NCBI GenBank assembly: GCA_018242665.1
Contig: JAFEBL010000013.1
Coordinates: forward strand, 90,835 to 154,834
Source: Nitrospira sp.
GTDB lineage: Bacteria; Nitrospirota; Nitrospiria; Nitrospirales; Nitrospiraceae
Reading direction: 5' to 3'
DNA: 64,000 nt
Part shown: positions 31,701 through 39,478 of the stretch, piece after piece
How positions within the stretch are numbered: the first letter of the stretch is position 1
How the letters are laid out: every line of letters starts with the position of its first letter
Notes under the pieces: generated by a model
The model's database searches: none
What the model was told of the DNA's origin: nothing
Seen by the model: only the letters and a program-made list of their open reading frames with translations
Position numbers and translations under genes: made by a program

Positions 31701-32447
31701 AACGGCCGACAGGCGCTCCTGGCGACGGAGCACAATCGTTTCGATCTGGTGCTCATGGATTGCCAGATGCCTGAAATGGATGGACTCACGGCCACCGCAG
31801 AAATTCGCCGGCGGGACAGCGGATCGGACCGCGCCGAGTTGCCCATCATTGCGCTGACAGCCAATGCTATGCGGGGCGATCGCGAACGATGCCTCGCCGC
31901 CGGCATGGATGACTATCTGACAAAACCCTATACGCAACTGCAACTGCAGGAGATCATGCAGAAGTGGCTGAAGAAGCCGACGCCCGTGAGATCGGAGCCG
32001 GCTCCTGAGCATGGCGCGGCAGCCGGTTCTCAGGCCGCTTCACCGGTCGCGGCAGCGCCTCTCGAGCCGGCCGCTGAAGCCCCCGCGACAGCCCTTGACC
32101 TCAAAGCCCTGGACGCCATTCGTGCCTTACAACGGCCCAATCGACCAGATGTGCTGGCTTCCGTGCTCCGGAAGTATCTGGACAATTCACGAGACAGCGT
32201 CGACGCGCTCCGCGATGCCCTCCGCGCCAACGACCCCGCAGCGCTGCAAGCCATCGCCCACCGGCTCAAGTCCAGCAGCGCACAGTTAGGGGCTCTCGCC
32301 CTTGCCGCCCGGTGCAAGGAGTTGGAGTTGATGGGAGCCAACAAGAATCTCATCGACGCCGATCGTGTTCTTGAAGACTTACACAAGGAATATGCCATGG
32401 CCTGTGCTGCCTTTCGACATGAGATCGCCAAGGAGAAATCACCATGA
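28797..32447 (+). CDS. Multi-sensor hybrid histidine kinase, PAS-GAF-PAS-PAS-HisKA-HATPase-REC-HPt (kinase 4)
   Basis: This 1216-residue soluble kinase opens with a coiled coil (about 30-75), then PAS (80-200), GAF (220-385), PAS (400-515) and a third PAS/PAC (525-640). HisKA puts the phospho-His near 668, followed by the ATPase domain (GTGLGLSIARQ). A Pro/Ala-rich stretch of about 50 residues stands where related kinases have a first receiver, then one receiver ([11 protein letters not shown]) and an HPt domain ([13 protein letters not shown] near 1155). A short helix-rich N-terminal region (MQELNEQLRRTSESQL) is typical of kinases paired with FIST proteins. It overlaps FIST by one base and the next gene by four. 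Confidence 0.88.
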   Translation: MPMHPLLTRQLKRLGLDDASPPASPETWQHLLERVSRSYLESDQGRELLERSIALSAAEMQELNEQLRRTSESQLTVERDKLQTVLRSMGDGLCVVDNNWAIVLLNPEAERLWGLSEAEVVGRRLQDMISLSYGPQAKETLFAQHAQDMPIQEDIFRTDDGLLTSLTGRSFPVSCVLAPIVREHHAAGAVLVFRDITERKQIEDRRRDTEHLLRQQQTALFELTRNSVIQSGVLEPALHEITRVAAATLKVQRCSIWLLSKDHVLLQCKELYDSRTGTHASGMEISANDFPKYFHEVLSERVIDAADAQHDGRTSEFTQTYLTPLGISAMLDIPIRFKGQLVGVLCHEHVGALRPWMLEEQQFGHAVASLVSLALEAVERLHAEGELRKSEGRTRLIIDTALSAVISMDDRGNIIAWNTKAEQIFGWTRQEAIGRSMAETIIPHAHREAHQRGLDRFLKTGEGPILNKRIEVTALRRDGTEFPIELSLTPLRLENAYSFTAFVVDISERKQAEEALRTSEARLTMTVQGSQIGIWDWNLTTGATYFSTQWKSQLGHDDTSLPNAFDEWRLRIHPEDQPLVHNTIQSCLDGERSHFEIEHRLQHRDGDYRWILSRGSLIRDVYGVAARMVGIHIDTTDRKRSEEELRTAKEAAEAASKAKSEFLANMSHEIRTPMNGVLGTTELLLNSVLTDKQRHLASTVHRSGRTLLAIINDILDFSKIEAGKLDLECVDFDLLQVLEESLELFMEAGRRKKLHLAQQLDEQVPRYLKGDPVRFRQILMNLLSNAIKFTERGGITLIAEFLSGTPTHVRLRFAVADTGIGIPPAAKLRIFDAFSQADGSTTRQYGGTGLGLSIARQLVGLMGGTIAVDSEPGRGSTFSFTAEFELQPLGTGSASPLAPCAPLPTPYLVADPAGSWPQDPALSSGVAADEEEQEQTAGHILLAEDSPVNREVAVGMLEQLGYQVEIAENGRQALLATEHNRFDLVLMDCQMPEMDGLTATAEIRRRDSGSDRAELPIIALTANAMRGDRERCLAAGMDDYLTKPYTQLQLQEIMQKWLKKPTPVRSEPAPEHGAAAGSQAASPVAAAPLEPAAEAPATALDLKALDAIRALQRPNRPDVLASVLRKYLDNSRDSVDALRDALRANDPAALQAIAHRLKSSSAQLGALALAARCKELELMGANKNLIDADRVLEDLHKEYAMACAAFRHEIAKEKSP

Positions 32448-33691
32448 GCTCCCTATTACCCGGCCGATCCCCCTACGCCCTGATCACGGATGACGACATC
32501 ATCATCCGCATGTTCGCCCGCGAGGCCTTGGAACAAGTGGGATGGGAAGTGGAAGAGGCTGAGAACGGGCGAGACGCCTGTGTCGCGTTCGAAAAACGCA
32601 CACCCGACGTGGTGCTGTTGGATGTGATGATGCCGGAAATGGACGGCTTCGCGACCTGCGCCGCATTGCGCCGCCTACCGGGCGGTGAACATACACCCAT
32701 TCTGATCATGACCGGACTCGACGACTTCGAGTCCATCACAAAAGCCTACGATGCGGGTGCGACAGATTTTATCGTCAAACCGTTGAACGCGATGCTGCTG
32801 ACGCACCGCATCCGCTACATGGTCCGCGCGAGCCAGGTACTGCAAGAGCTTCGAGCCAGTCAGGCCTCCCTGACTCAGGCCCGGGATGCCGCCATCGAAG
32901 GCGCCAGACTCAAATCCGAATTCCTGGCGACGATGAGCCACGAAATCCGTACGCCGATGAACGGTGTGCTGGGTATGACCGATTGGCTCCTGGAGACAGA
33001 CCTGACACCCGAGCAACTGGATTGCGCCCAAACGATTCGGTCGTCCGGAGATGCGCTGATGGTCATCATCAATGACATTTTGGATTTTTCGAAAATCGAA
33101 TCCGGGAAACTCTCGCTCGAGGTGTTGGATTTCGAGCTCCCGAAGTTTCTCGAGCGAGTCATGGCCCTATTCGCAGAGCGAGCTCAGCAGAAAGGGCTCA
33201 TCCTCGATTCCCGCATTGCCGACGAGGTCCCTGCGGCGTTATGTGGAGATCCGACCCGACTGCAACAGGTCCTCAGTAATCTGCTGGCAAACGCCATCAA
33301 GTTCAGCGAGCAGGGCACGGTGTCGGTGGTTGTGGACCTCGATCAGCCGCCGCCCGAGCAGCGCCTGGAGTTTCCTGCCGCCAGCGATCACGGAGCGACC
33401 GGAACTCAGGCTCACGTGGCCCATGTCCGATTTTCCGTTGTCGATCATGGGATCGGCATCGCGCCAGCCGCGTTCAGCAAATTGTTTCAACCCTTCGTCC
33501 AGGCCGACGGTTCAACGACGAGAAAGTATGGCGGCACAGGCCTGGGATTGGCAATTTGCAAACAGCTCGTGGAACTGATGGGTGGACACATCGGCGCGGA
33601 AAGCGAGCCCGGCGTCGGTTCCGTGTTTCGGTTTACCGTCCCACTCCCACTCCCTCAAACAGACGTCGGCGGCAACAAACAGGCGGCCTGA
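32444..33691 (+). CDS. REC-HisKA-HATPase response-regulator kinase (kinase 5)
   Basis: The 415-residue protein begins with a receiver (about 12-130) whose phospho-acceptor lies in LLDVMMPEMDG and whose lysine is in FIVKPLN. A coiled coil leads to HisKA (phospho-His near 166 in [12 protein letters not shown]) and an ATPase domain ending near 400 (GTGLGLAICKQ). There is no HPt or second receiver. This order lets it take phosphate from the HPt of kinase 4, with which it overlaps by four bases (ATGA), and tune its own kinase activity. No DNA-binding or cyclase output is encoded in the operon, so the final target lies elsewhere. Confidence 0.88.
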   Translation: MSSLLPGRSPYALITDDDIIIRMFAREALEQVGWEVEEAENGRDACVAFEKRTPDVVLLDVMMPEMDGFATCAALRRLPGGEHTPILIMTGLDDFESITKAYDAGATDFIVKPLNAMLLTHRIRYMVRASQVLQELRASQASLTQARDAAIEGARLKSEFLATMSHEIRTPMNGVLGMTDWLLETDLTPEQLDCAQTIRSSGDALMVIINDILDFSKIESGKLSLEVLDFELPKFLERVMALFAERAQQKGLILDSRIADEVPAALCGDPTRLQQVLSNLLANAIKFSEQGTVSVVVDLDQPPPEQRLEFPAASDHGATGTQAHVAHVRFSVVDHGIGIAPAAFSKLFQPFVQADGSTTRKYGGTGLGLAICKQLVELMGGHIGAESEPGVGSVFRFTVPLPLPQTDVGGNKQAA

Positions 33692-33750
33692 TTCAAGCCT
33701 TCGTTCACGCTGCTACCGTTCTTCCTACAGCACCAACCCATCCCGACGGG

Positions 33751-33768
33751 TGTATCCGGCCGGATACA
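33751..33768. promoter_or_regulatory. 18-base palindrome, possible enhancer-binding site
   Basis: TGTATCCGGCCGGATACA is a perfect palindrome placed about 85 bases before the sigma-54-like element, a normal distance for a bacterial enhancer-binding protein. A half-site GATACAT is repeated 22 bases on, two helical turns away, which would fit cooperative binding of two dimers. The binding protein is not identified. Confidence 0.5.
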
Positions 33769-33851
33769 TTCGCGTGATTTCCCTGATACATCCATCAAAA
33801 TTTCGCGGCAATTCAGACGCATATCTTATTGATATGTAAATAGAAATGTAA

Positions 33852-33867
33852 TGGCTTAAACTTTGCT
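33852..33867 (+). promoter_or_regulatory. Candidate sigma-54 (RpoN) promoter
   Basis: The bases TGGCTTAAACTTTGCT match the RpoN consensus at TGGC and TTGCT, with the invariant GG (33853-33854) and GC (33865-33866) twelve bases apart. Initiation would fall near 33878, leaving a leader of about 127 bases before the deacetylase start. Genes for PEP-CTERM/XrtA surface systems are known to be controlled through sigma-54 and the PrsK/PrsR pair, which fits. Confidence 0.5.
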
Positions 33868-34004
33868 TTACTTCATCGCGCGCTCATAGTATACAAAGCA
33901 CGTCGAAAGGGGCAGTCGCTGTGAATCCTCTCTCTACCCTCAGCATCCCAACCCTTGATCTTGCGGCTTTGTAGGACAAACCCTACACAGAAGGAACGCC
34001 ACCA

Positions 34005-34898
34005 TTGCATTGCCTCACATTCGACATTGAAGAACACTTTCAGGTTTCACGATTTGATTCCCCCATCCGCCGTCGGCACTGGGGGGCTTTCGAAAGCCGA
34101 GTCACCGCCAATACCTGCAAGGTGTTGGAGCTGCTAGCCAGACATCAAACCAAAGCGACGTTTTTCGTGTTGGGCTGGGTGGCAGAGCGACATCCCGGGC
34201 TGGTCAAACAAATCGCCGAGTGTGGTCATGAGATTGCGTCCCACGGCTATGGGCACGAATTAGTGACGGCTCAAACGCCGGAACTGTTTCGGGCCGACGT
34301 CAGACAATCCAAACAGTTGCTTGAGGATCTCATTGGGTCCCCCATTCAAGGCTATCGCGCGCCAGGCTTTACCATCACCCGCGAAACATTATGGGCGCTC
34401 CCCATCTTGGCGGAGGAAGGGTATACCTACGATTCGAGCGTGGTGCCGATCCGCCATGAACATTGCGGGCTGCCTGGGTCTGATCCGTGGCATCATCTCA
34501 AACAAACTTCATCCGGCCCCATTTGGGAAGTGCCTCCCTCCACGGTCAACCTCGGAGGCGTGCGGATTCCGGTCGCGGGCGGAAGCTATTTTCGGCTGCT
34601 TCCTTTCGCCGCGCTCTCTGGGCTCTTGCGAGGGATTGCCCGCAAAGGCCGTCCACTGGTGATGTACTTCCATCCCTGGGAGTTGGATCCTGAGCAACCG
34701 CGAATGGAAGGCCCCTTCTTCTCGCAATTAGCCCACTACCTGAACCTCGACAAAATGGAGCCGCGGATCGCCACGCTCCTCCACACCTTTCGTTTTGGCC
34801 CTATCTCTGAACAGATCGACTTCTCCTCGATTCTTCCTCTCGAGCCGGCAGCGTTTCCAGTAATTCCGCCGGCGGAGATCGCTCAAGACGTGGCATGA
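34005..34898 (+). CDS. XrtA-system (PEP-CTERM type) polysaccharide deacetylase
   Basis: This 297-residue NodB-fold protein matches the deacetylase of exosortase-A exopolysaccharide loci (DUF3473 at its C-terminus). Catalytic blocks are seen: LTFDIEEHFQV (4-14), the metal-binding EIASHGYGHE (about 75-84), YRAPGFTITRETLW, and the family-specific VMYFHPWELDPEQPRM. It removes acetyl groups from a surface polysaccharide; the lack of a signal peptide is usual for this group. The start is a TTG with AAGGA nine bases upstream. The rest of an exosortase locus is absent from this window, so the gene is either solitary or distant from its partners. Confidence 0.85.
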   Translation: MHCLTFDIEEHFQVSRFDSPIRRRHWGAFESRVTANTCKVLELLARHQTKATFFVLGWVAERHPGLVKQIAECGHEIASHGYGHELVTAQTPELFRADVRQSKQLLEDLIGSPIQGYRAPGFTITRETLWALPILAEEGYTYDSSVVPIRHEHCGLPGSDPWHHLKQTSSGPIWEVPPSTVNLGGVRIPVAGGSYFRLLPFAALSGLLRGIARKGRPLVMYFHPWELDPEQPRMEGPFFSQLAHYLNLDKMEPRIATLLHTFRFGPISEQIDFSSILPLEPAAFPVIPPAEIAQDVA

Positions 34899-35048
34899 GC
34901 CGATCGTTCCGATCGCTCACCGCGACCTTCCCTTCAGTACATGAACCGAATCCGACGCGACGCTGAGCGGGGGGATTGCACTGCCTGAGCAGTTTCAGTA
35001 CGGTACTTCGACCTGAGACCGGAACCACACCTGGGGGATCACGAGACT

Positions 35049-35624
35049 ATGGACAAGGCGCGGACTCATCATCGGCGGCATTGGTCGTTTTGCGTCGGTT
35101 TGGGCTTGGTCGGAATAGTGCTGCTGCTCTTCCCGTTACCTGGGTTTGGCCAGACGCTCGAGGACACCGTGCAGTTCATCGGCGACATGGCCAACACGCA
35201 CGGCTTTGTACGCAGTCTCAGTTGCCGCAACCCCAAAGCGGGCAAACCCACGAAGATCACCGAGATCTACACTGTGATTCCCACAGGAACCAAGCTCGGC
35301 ACCGTGGAACTCAACCACGGGCATGACGACGTCAATACCGGCTTTACCCACTTCGACCTGCATGACATCGACACCGTCGAGTATCAAGGACAAGATACCC
35401 GGGACAACAACCTGGTCCTCTACGGCGTCCGGCTCTCCTGCAGCAGCACCGGCCCCTGTATTATGAAAGCCAGCTTTTGCACCGGCGCGGTGTCCGCGCT
35501 TGAAGGGCAATTTGCGGAGGACACGATACTGTTTCGCTCGGCATCACACGCGGAACGCATGACGAAAGCCCTCACTCACCTCCTGGGTCTAGTACGAGCA
35601 CAGCAGCGGAACCAGCCGTTCTAA
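35049..35624 (+). CDS. Exported protein of unknown function
   Basis: The 191-residue protein has a basic N-terminus and a hydrophobic segment (about 13-34) ending in GFGQTL, a plausible signal peptide. The mature part is beta-rich and repeats the pattern of a single domain with four cysteines (LSCRNP, LSCSSTGPC, FCTGAV), which could form two disulfides in the periplasm. The last helix contains HAERMTKALTHLLGLV. I do not recognise a family. It lies 150 bases after the deacetylase on the same strand and ends before a hairpin. Confidence 0.6.
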   Translation: MDKARTHHRRHWSFCVGLGLVGIVLLLFPLPGFGQTLEDTVQFIGDMANTHGFVRSLSCRNPKAGKPTKITEIYTVIPTGTKLGTVELNHGHDDVNTGFTHFDLHDIDTVEYQGQDTRDNNLVLYGVRLSCSSTGPCIMKASFCTGAVSALEGQFAEDTILFRSASHAERMTKALTHLLGLVRAQQRNQPF

Positions 35625-35641
35625 CAAGCATCGATGGTCAA

Positions 35642-35665
35642 GCCGACCCTCCGAAAAGGGTCGGC
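35642..35665. terminator. Hairpin between convergent genes
   Basis: A nine-base-pair stem (35642-35650 GCCGACCCT with 35657-35665) closes a six-base loop CCGAAA midway between two convergent genes. It has no clear T-tract on either side, so it is a probable but weak terminator. Confidence 0.5.
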
Positions 35666-35684
35666 CGTCTAGAGCCAGGCAATC

Positions 35685-36338
35685 TCATTCAAGAATCGTT
35701 ACCGTCATTTCCACTCGATCGATCGGATTGTCACAAGGCCCCTTGTCCGCAGGGTTCGGTGCGCCCGCCTGACACATGACCCTGGGCAAGGCGACGATCT
35801 TGTCCGCAACCCCGATCCCTTTGACGACTTCGCCGAAAATCGTATATTTCCGATCCAAGAATCGGGACTCTTCCACCACGATGAAAAACTGAGACCCGGC
35901 GCTATCGGGATCTTGTGCGCGGGCCATCGACACCATGCCCCGCTTGTGGGGCAAATCGCTGAATTCGGCCTTCACGTTATGTCCGGGACCGCCTTGTCCA
36001 TAGGCGCCTTTCTTGAGAGAGTCCTTGGTATTCGGATCTCCCCCTTGAATCATAAAACCTGGGATCACGCGATGAAAAATCGTGCCGTTGTAGAACCCTG
36101 CTCTGGCCAACTTGATAAAGTTCTCCACATGCTTTGGCGCCACATCGGGCATGAACTTGAGTTCGATGTCCCCAAATTTCGTCTTGATCACGGCACGCAT
36201 GTTGCCCGCATTGGCGATCTCTCCACCCGCCGGCGGAGCAGGGTCGGCGGCGACACCGATCTCTGTCATACCGGCTACGAGCATCACACTCATGACTCCC
36301 ACACATCCCCACCGGCTGTACCATCTTCCCTGTGCCAT
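35685..36338 (-). CDS. Periplasmic cyclophilin-type peptidyl-prolyl isomerase
   Basis: The 217-residue protein has a signal peptide (about 1-30) and a cyclophilin domain with VENFIKLARAGFYNGTIFHRV (its core NGTIFHRVIPGFMIQGGDP holds the catalytic Arg), GMVSMAR, SQFFIV and a late KIVALPRV. Cyclophilins speed cis-trans isomerisation of Xaa-Pro bonds during folding. An insertion with two cysteines (MCQAGAPNPADKGPC) near the C-terminus could form a disulfide loop. It lies 35 bases after rnc at the end of the fatty-acid block. Confidence 0.92.
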   Translation of the reverse strand: MAQGRWYSRWGCVGVMSVMLVAGMTEIGVAADPAPPAGGEIANAGNMRAVIKTKFGDIELKFMPDVAPKHVENFIKLARAGFYNGTIFHRVIPGFMIQGGDPNTKDSLKKGAYGQGGPGHNVKAEFSDLPHKRGMVSMARAQDPDSAGSQFFIVVEESRFLDRKYTIFGEVVKGIGVADKIVALPRVMCQAGAPNPADKGPCDNPIDRVEMTVTILE

Positions 36339-36373
36339 TGTGACTCCTTTCTGTCGATGCGAGACCGACAGCG

Positions 36374-37096
36374 CTACAAACTTAACTGGGCCAACGCTTC
36401 CTTCGCAGCCATCTGCTCCGCTTCCTTCTTGCTGCGCCCACAGCCGATTCCTCTCATCACACCCAAAATCGTCAACTCAACCTCAAATACCTTTTCATGG
36501 TCCGGGCCCGATTCACGCACCGTGGCGTACTGCGGCAAACTCTCAAAGCGTTTCTGACACACCTCTTGCAATTGCGTCTTGTAGTCTTCCATCCCCGGGC
36601 GGGCCTGCTCCCCCCGGGCTGCCGTCAATTCGACCTCCAGCACCCGCAAGGTAAAGGCCCGGCTGGCCTCAAGCCCCCCGTCCAGGTAGACGGCGGCAAT
36701 CAACGCCTCGAGCGCGTCGGCCAACAATGAATGTTTTTCGCGCCCCTTCGACAGCTCTTCACCTTTTCCCAACCGCAAGAGCCGACCGAGTTTCATGCGC
36801 CTCGCCGCTTTGGCCAGTGAGGCCTCGCTGACGAGGTGCGCCTTCAGCTTCGACAGTCCGCCTTCATTGCTGCCGGGAAATTCCGCTGCAAGATATTCGC
36901 TCATGATGAGCGACAACACCGCGTCACCGAGAAATTCCAGCCGCTCGTTCTGGGTGCGCTCTTTGGTGCGCCGCTCGTTGGAGTAGGACTTGTGGGTCAG
37001 GGCTTCTTCGAGGAGACGAGGCTGATGGAAACGGTAGCCCAGAAGGCGCTGGACCGCCTCAATTGACGTTGCGGGCGTCATACCACCTGGACTCAC
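36374..37096 (-). CDS. rnc: Ribonuclease III
   Basis: RNase III cuts double-stranded RNA in rRNA maturation and regulation. The 240-residue protein has the catalytic signature ERLEFLGDAVLSLI (about 51-64), the second acidic site LLADALEALIAAVYLDGG and a C-terminal double-stranded RNA-binding domain (about 168-238) ending KKEAEQMAAKEALAQL. Length is normal. The start may be the GTG at 37096 or the ATG at 37081; neither has a strong ribosome binding site. It lies 12 bases after fabF, a common pairing with acpP-fabF-rnc. Confidence 0.95.
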   Translation of the reverse strand: MSPGGMTPATSIEAVQRLLGYRFHQPRLLEEALTHKSYSNERRTKERTQNERLEFLGDAVLSLIMSEYLAAEFPGSNEGGLSKLKAHLVSEASLAKAARRMKLGRLLRLGKGEELSKGREKHSLLADALEALIAAVYLDGGLEASRAFTLRVLEVELTAARGEQARPGMEDYKTQLQEVCQKRFESLPQYATVRESGPDHEKVFEVELTILGVMRGIGCGRSKKEAEQMAAKEALAQLSL

Positions 37097-37108
37097 ACCC
37101 TGGAAGGA

Positions 37109-38359
37109 TTACCGCTCACATCGGCGAAAGATCAGACAGGCATTGACCCCGCCGAACCCGAATGAATTTGAAAGGGCCACCTGAATCTTGGATGAACGAG
37201 CCTGATTGGGCACATAGTCAAGATCGCAGGCGGGGTCAGGATGATCAAGATTGATGGTAGGAGGCAGGATGCCATGGTGCAGTGCAAGAATGCTGAACAC
37301 GGCCTCGATTCCTCCAGCCGCACCGAGCAAATGCCCGGTCATGGACTTGGTCGAACTGACGGGAATGCGATAGGCCTGCTCTCCGAACACGTGCTTGATG
37401 GCCTTTGTTTCGATGGCATCCGCCATCGTCGACGTGCCGTGGGCATTGATGTACCCGATGTCTCCCTTGCCGACGCCGGCGTTGTTGAGCGCCATCTCCA
37501 TGCAGCGCACGGCCCCTTCGCCTTCTTCGGGCGGCGCGGTGATATGGTAGGCATCGCTATTCATCGCGTAGCCGATCAACTCCGCATAGATGCATGCCCC
37601 ACGCGCACGGGCATGCTCCAGTTCTTCGAGCACCACCACCCCCGCCCCTTCGCCCAAGACGAATCCATCACGATCCTTGTCAAACGGCCGGCTCGCTTTG
37701 GTGGGTTCGCTGTTTCTGAAGGAAAGCGCCTTGGCCGACGCGAACCCAGCGACACCCAGCGGAGTGATCGCCGCCTCCGCACCACCGGCAATCATGACGT
37801 CCGCGTCGTTCCGCTGAATGAGTCGGTAGGCATCCCCTATACAGTGATTGCCCGTCGCGCACGCCGTCACCGCACAGGAGTTCGGGCCCTTGGCGCCGAC
37901 GCGAATCGCCACCTGCCCGGAGGCCAGGTTAATGATCGTCATCGGAATGAAAAACGGGGAGACCCGGCCCGGTCCCTTCTCCTTCAGCACATCGTGATAA
38001 TGCTCGATGGACCCCAGACCGCCGATACCCGATCCGATGTACACGCCGACTCGCGTCGCCTCTTCAGGCGACACCTTGAGGTTCGCGTCGTCCACCGCCA
38101 GCTGGCTGGCGCCAACCGCATAGTGGATGAACGTGTCCATCTTCTTGATTTCTTTTTTCTCGATAAACTGGGCCGGATCAAAGTCTTTGACCTCACCGGC
38201 GATTTGCGCATCGTACCCCGCCGGATCGAATCGCGTGATTCGGCCGATGCCCGACTCTCCGGCGCAGAGCGCCTTCCACGTCTTGTCGACGCCGGTGCCC
38301 AAGGGGGTCACCAATCCAAGACCGGTGATGACGACACGTCTGACGGGGCGATCCTGCAT
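37109..38359 (-). CDS. fabF: Beta-ketoacyl-ACP synthase II
   Basis: FabF elongates acyl-ACP with malonyl-ACP. The 416-residue protein shows the Cys-His-His triad: the nucleophile in TACATGNHC (about 163-171), then [10 protein letters not shown] and [13 protein letters not shown]. The GTG/ATG start follows acpP by 12 bases. Length and motif order are those of family II synthases. It is the penultimate member of the conserved fatty-acid block. Confidence 0.96.
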   Translation of the reverse strand: MQDRPVRRVVITGLGLVTPLGTGVDKTWKALCAGESGIGRITRFDPAGYDAQIAGEVKDFDPAQFIEKKEIKKMDTFIHYAVGASQLAVDDANLKVSPEEATRVGVYIGSGIGGLGSIEHYHDVLKEKGPGRVSPFFIPMTIINLASGQVAIRVGAKGPNSCAVTACATGNHCIGDAYRLIQRNDADVMIAGGAEAAITPLGVAGFASAKALSFRNSEPTKASRPFDKDRDGFVLGEGAGVVVLEELEHARARGACIYAELIGYAMNSDAYHITAPPEEGEGAVRCMEMALNNAGVGKGDIGYINAHGTSTMADAIETKAIKHVFGEQAYRIPVSSTKSMTGHLLGAAGGIEAVFSILALHHGILPPTINLDHPDPACDLDYVPNQARSSKIQVALSNSFGFGGVNACLIFRRCER

Positions 38360-38371
38360 GAGTACCGTCCG

Positions 38372-38605
38372 CTAGGCCTTCTCTTTAATGTAATCCAACG
38401 CCTTGCCGACCGTAAGGATCTTTTCCGCATCCTCATCGGGGATCTCAATTTCAAACTCTTCCTCAAGCGCCATCACCAGCTCAACCGTGTCGAGCGAATC
38501 CGCGCCCAAGTCTTCGACGAAGTGCGCTTCAGGCGTCACCTCTTCTTCTTCAACCCCTAACTGTTCGGCAATAATCTTCTTCACCCGTTCATCTACTGTT
38601 GCCAT
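38372..38605 (-). CDS. acpP: Acyl carrier protein
   Basis: The 77-residue acidic protein carries acyl chains on a phosphopantetheine arm attached to the Ser of [10 protein letters not shown] (about Ser36). The ORF reaches back to 38629, but the ATG at 38605 gives the standard ACP length and N-terminus [17 protein letters not shown] lies upstream at a somewhat long spacing. It sits between fabG and fabF, as in most bacteria. Confidence 0.97.
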   Translation of the reverse strand: MATVDERVKKIIAEQLGVEEEEVTPEAHFVEDLGADSLDTVELVMALEEEFEIEIPDEDAEKILTVGKALDYIKEKA

Positions 38606-38706
38606 GGACTTGCCCACCTCCTTCCACAATCATATGTTGCCGTCACCTTCTCCACCGGAGTCTGCGGCACCGGTCACAACCGGCCCGGGTCCCCGGCCCG
38701 ACTTCC

Positions 38707-39450
38707 TTATACCATGAGCATGCCGCCGTTGACGTGCAACACCTGCCCTGTGATGTACGACGCGGCATCAGAGACTAGAAACCGCACGGCTGCAGCAATG
38801 TCGGAAGGAAGCCCCAATCGTCCCAATGGAATCTGCTTCTGCAGGGCCTCCTTCACCTCCGCCGGCAGCCCTTGGGTCATTGCTGTATCGATAAAGCCAG
38901 GCGCCACCGCATTGACCGTTACCGCGCGGCTCGCGTATTCCCGTGCCGCCGTTTTGGTAAACCCGATCACGGCCGCCTTGGAGGCCGAATAGTTCGCCTG
39001 GCCCACATTGCCCATGGCCCCCACAATCGACGCGATGTTGACGATGCGTCCAAACCGCTGCTTCGTCATCGGAAGCAGCACGGCCTTCGTGCAATGAAAT
39101 GTCCCGTTCAAATTCACTTGAAGGACCAGATTCCAGTCTTCTTCCTTCATGCGCAGCAACAGACCATCACGCGTGATGCCGGCGTTGTTGACGAGAATAT
39201 CAATCCGCCCCCATTCTTTCATTACGTGATCGGCCATGGCCTTGGCATCGTTCCAATCGGCGACATTCACCTTCACGCTCAACGCCCGCCGTCCCAATTT
39301 TTCAATGGCCGCCACCGCATCCTGCGAACGCGCGGGATCAAGATCCGCCACCACAATATCGGCGCCGTCCTCCGCCAACCCTTCCGCAATGGCGCGTCCG
39401 ATTCCCTGAGCCCCGCCGGTTACAATCGCGACTTTTCCCTGTAATGACAT
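38707..39450 (-). CDS. fabG: 3-oxoacyl-ACP reductase
   Basis: FabG reduces 3-oxoacyl-ACP with NADPH. This 247-residue short-chain dehydrogenase has the cofactor motif TGGAQGIGRAIAEGLA (about 11-26), NNAGITRD, the catalytic Ser in NIASIVG, YSASKAAVIGFTK with the Tyr-Lys pair, and the C-terminal GQVLHVNGGMLM. All are in the standard order. It lies about 100 bases before acpP and 28 after fabD. Confidence 0.96.
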   Translation of the reverse strand: MSLQGKVAIVTGGAQGIGRAIAEGLAEDGADIVVADLDPARSQDAVAAIEKLGRRALSVKVNVADWNDAKAMADHVMKEWGRIDILVNNAGITRDGLLLRMKEEDWNLVLQVNLNGTFHCTKAVLLPMTKQRFGRIVNIASIVGAMGNVGQANYSASKAAVIGFTKTAAREYASRAVTVNAVAPGFIDTAMTQGLPAEVKEALQKQIPLGRLGLPSDIAAAVRFLVSDAASYITGQVLHVNGGMLMV

Positions 39451-39478
39451 CAGCCTCTTCTCCGCAGTCTCTGCCGTC

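Larger units (their letters stand above)
33692..34004. other. AT-rich control region before the XrtA-type deacetylase
   Basis: This 313-base region contains an 18-base palindrome (33751-33768), a second GATACAT motif 22 bases downstream of the one inside it (33785-33791), a sigma-54-like -24/-12 element (33852-33867) and a small inverted repeat TGTAGG-N6-CCTACA near 33970-33987 in the presumed leader. It is clearly more AT-rich than the flanking genes from about 33790 to 33900. No gene was recognised. Confidence 0.5.
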
